From assembly GCF_001653795.1 (NCBI RefSeq), contig NZ_CP011514.1:4482279-4546278 (forward strand): 64,000 nt of DNA, given 5' to 3'. The number at the start of each line of letters is the position of its first letter. Within the stretch, counting starts at the first letter, position 1. The notes beneath the pieces are model-generated. The model was given only the letters and a program-made list of their open reading frames with translations. It was not told where the DNA came from and made no database searches. The stretch comes from Mitsuaria sp. 7 (GTDB lineage: Bacteria > Pseudomonadota > Gammaproteobacteria > Burkholderiales > Burkholderiaceae_C). Position numbers and translations under genes: made by a program. Shown here piece by piece: positions 63,102 through 64,000 of this stretch.

Positions 63102-63959
63102 ATGCTTACCTCCGTCAATCCGCTGGAACGGGTCGCAGTGGGCCGCCTGTTGGAGTTCCTTTCTGACCGCATGCCCTGGCATCGATCACTGTGGGGCATC
63201 GGCATCGTGCTGGCGATGGATGAACTGTTCGAAGCATGCGAGGCCTTGCGACAGGGCCATCTCAGCGAAGCGTCCATCAAGCGCATTGCATCGTCGCTGC
63301 AGCGACGGGTAGGCGTTCACCCGGCGTTCTCCGAGTCGGAAAAAGTCTTTCTCCGCGAACAGGTCCGGCAAGTGCCTCGCGCAGATGGCGCCGCTCACTT
63401 TGGCATCCGCGAGCTTTCGTCCCGCGCTTCCAAGGACTATCTGCTGCGCTGGAGTCGAACGATCGCCAGCGGGAGCGGAAGGTTTACCGTTGAGCATTTC
63501 GCCCGAAGCGTGGCAGCCCATCTTCTCGATGCGGGATTTGCGGAGCAGTATCTGAACGACTTCATCCGCGCACGACTCGGCGCGGAGTCGCCAATCACAC
63601 TGGCGCAGTTGTGTGAAGAACTCGCCGGAGAGATGGCCGCGAGCCCGCGACGTCCGTTCCAGGTGTTGCTCGCGTTCACCAGCATTCCAGAGCTGCGCAA
63701 TGGCGTGCCAGCGAACTGGCTGCGCGGACCGGAGGTTCCTGCGTGGCTACAAGCCCATGACTTCGACACTGCGGACGTGCGAGCGCCCGTTGCGATGGTG
63801 CTGGATGTGATGGCCAGGGATGTCGTGGGGGCGGCGAAAGCCGCGCGTGATACTGTCGACCGATATGCCGCGCGGGCATTGATCGCGACCGGCAAGACAC
63901 TGAACCGCTTTCCCCTGCTTTGGGTGGCCGGAAGCCCAACGCCGGCGCCCATGAGGTAG
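63102..63959 (+). CDS. hypothetical protein at window end
   Basis: I do not recognise the family. The 285-residue protein is largely helical (HRSLWGIGIVLAMDELFEAC, VEHFARSVAAHLLDAG, ITLAQLCEELAGEMA). It is less GC-rich than the core genes and has no signal peptide. After its TAG at 63957-63959 the same frame stays open to the window edge (ASRGVGVKELFRE). Either the gene is interrupted by one nonsense codon or another gene starts at GTG 63978. It follows the orphan terminator region, suggesting an accessory segment that continues to the right. Confidence 0.6.
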   Translation: MLTSVNPLERVAVGRLLEFLSDRMPWHRSLWGIGIVLAMDELFEACEALRQGHLSEASIKRIASSLQRRVGVHPAFSESEKVFLREQVRQVPRADGAAHFGIRELSSRASKDYLLRWSRTIASGSGRFTVEHFARSVAAHLLDAGFAEQYLNDFIRARLGAESPITLAQLCEELAGEMAASPRRPFQVLLAFTSIPELRNGVPANWLRGPEVPAWLQAHDFDTADVRAPVAMVLDVMARDVVGAAKAARDTVDRYAARALIATGKTLNRFPLLWVAGSPTPAPMR

Positions 63960-64000
63960 GCGTCGCGTGGGGTCGGCGTGAAAGAGCTGTTCCGCGAGGA

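Overview
The window reads as a chromosomal segment of a GC-rich betaproteobacterium of the order Burkholderiales, probably near the Roseateles/Mitsuaria/Rubrivivax group. This rests on the gene content and on the order of housekeeping genes (lpxL-dapF-DUF484 next to metK, ahcY-tlyA-metF, purE-purK-tsaC, a second infA). The genus is an inference. No rRNA, tRNA, insertion sequence or CRISPR array was recognised.

Layout. Positions 1-7217 hold DUF484 (cut by the window edge), dapF, an LpxL-type acyltransferase, metK behind a SAM-II-like riboswitch, two tandem response-regulator diguanylate cyclases and a YcaQ-type glycosylase. Positions 7224-14840 hold an aldo/keto reductase facing two coupled AraC regulators, an SDR bracketed by short tandem repeats, a second infA and small unknown genes. 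Positions 14898-18135 are the SAH-riboswitch-controlled ahcY-tlyA-metF unit. Positions 18265-28242 hold OmpW, PepQ, two 5-formyl-THF cyclo-ligase paralogues, a DUF2917/LysR pair, a lytic transglycosylase, a GST, a small PEP-CTERM-like protein and the CCA-adding enzyme. Positions 28204-29647 are a one-gene insertion (PD-(D/E)XK nuclease, Shedu/DUF4263-like) flanked by 46-bp direct repeats. A tightly coupled tsaB-rimI-udg-(PAS/GGDEF/EAL)-midA operon follows on the minus strand, then lipoprotein hydrolases, tsaC-purK-purE and cnoX.

Positions 42520-51884 form a compact accessory system: a DeoR regulator diverges from a TonB-dependent receptor, a Tat-exported PhoD-like phosphatase, an ABC binding protein, a cytosolic alkaline-phosphatase-superfamily enzyme, two permeases and an ATPase. 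It looks like a complete outer-membrane-to-cytoplasm route for an organophosphorus compound. Positions 52135-57193 carry an Rhs polymorphic toxin split into two separately exported proteins, followed by an overlapping candidate immunity gene. The right end holds a GST, a lipoprotein, a GH15 enzyme, an SDR/LysR divergent pair, a minus-strand terminator without an obvious gene, and an unknown gene whose frame stays open to the window edge apart from one stop codon.

Two themes recur. The first is the methyl cycle: SAM synthesis with its own sensor, SAH hydrolysis with its own sensor, MetF, two folate salvage enzymes and several methyltransferases. The second is c-di-GMP signalling by three GGDEF proteins. 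The best candidates for something undescribed are the two-part Sec-exported Rhs toxin, the nuclease inserted without loss into the overlapping ends of two convergent genes, and the organophosphorus uptake operon.
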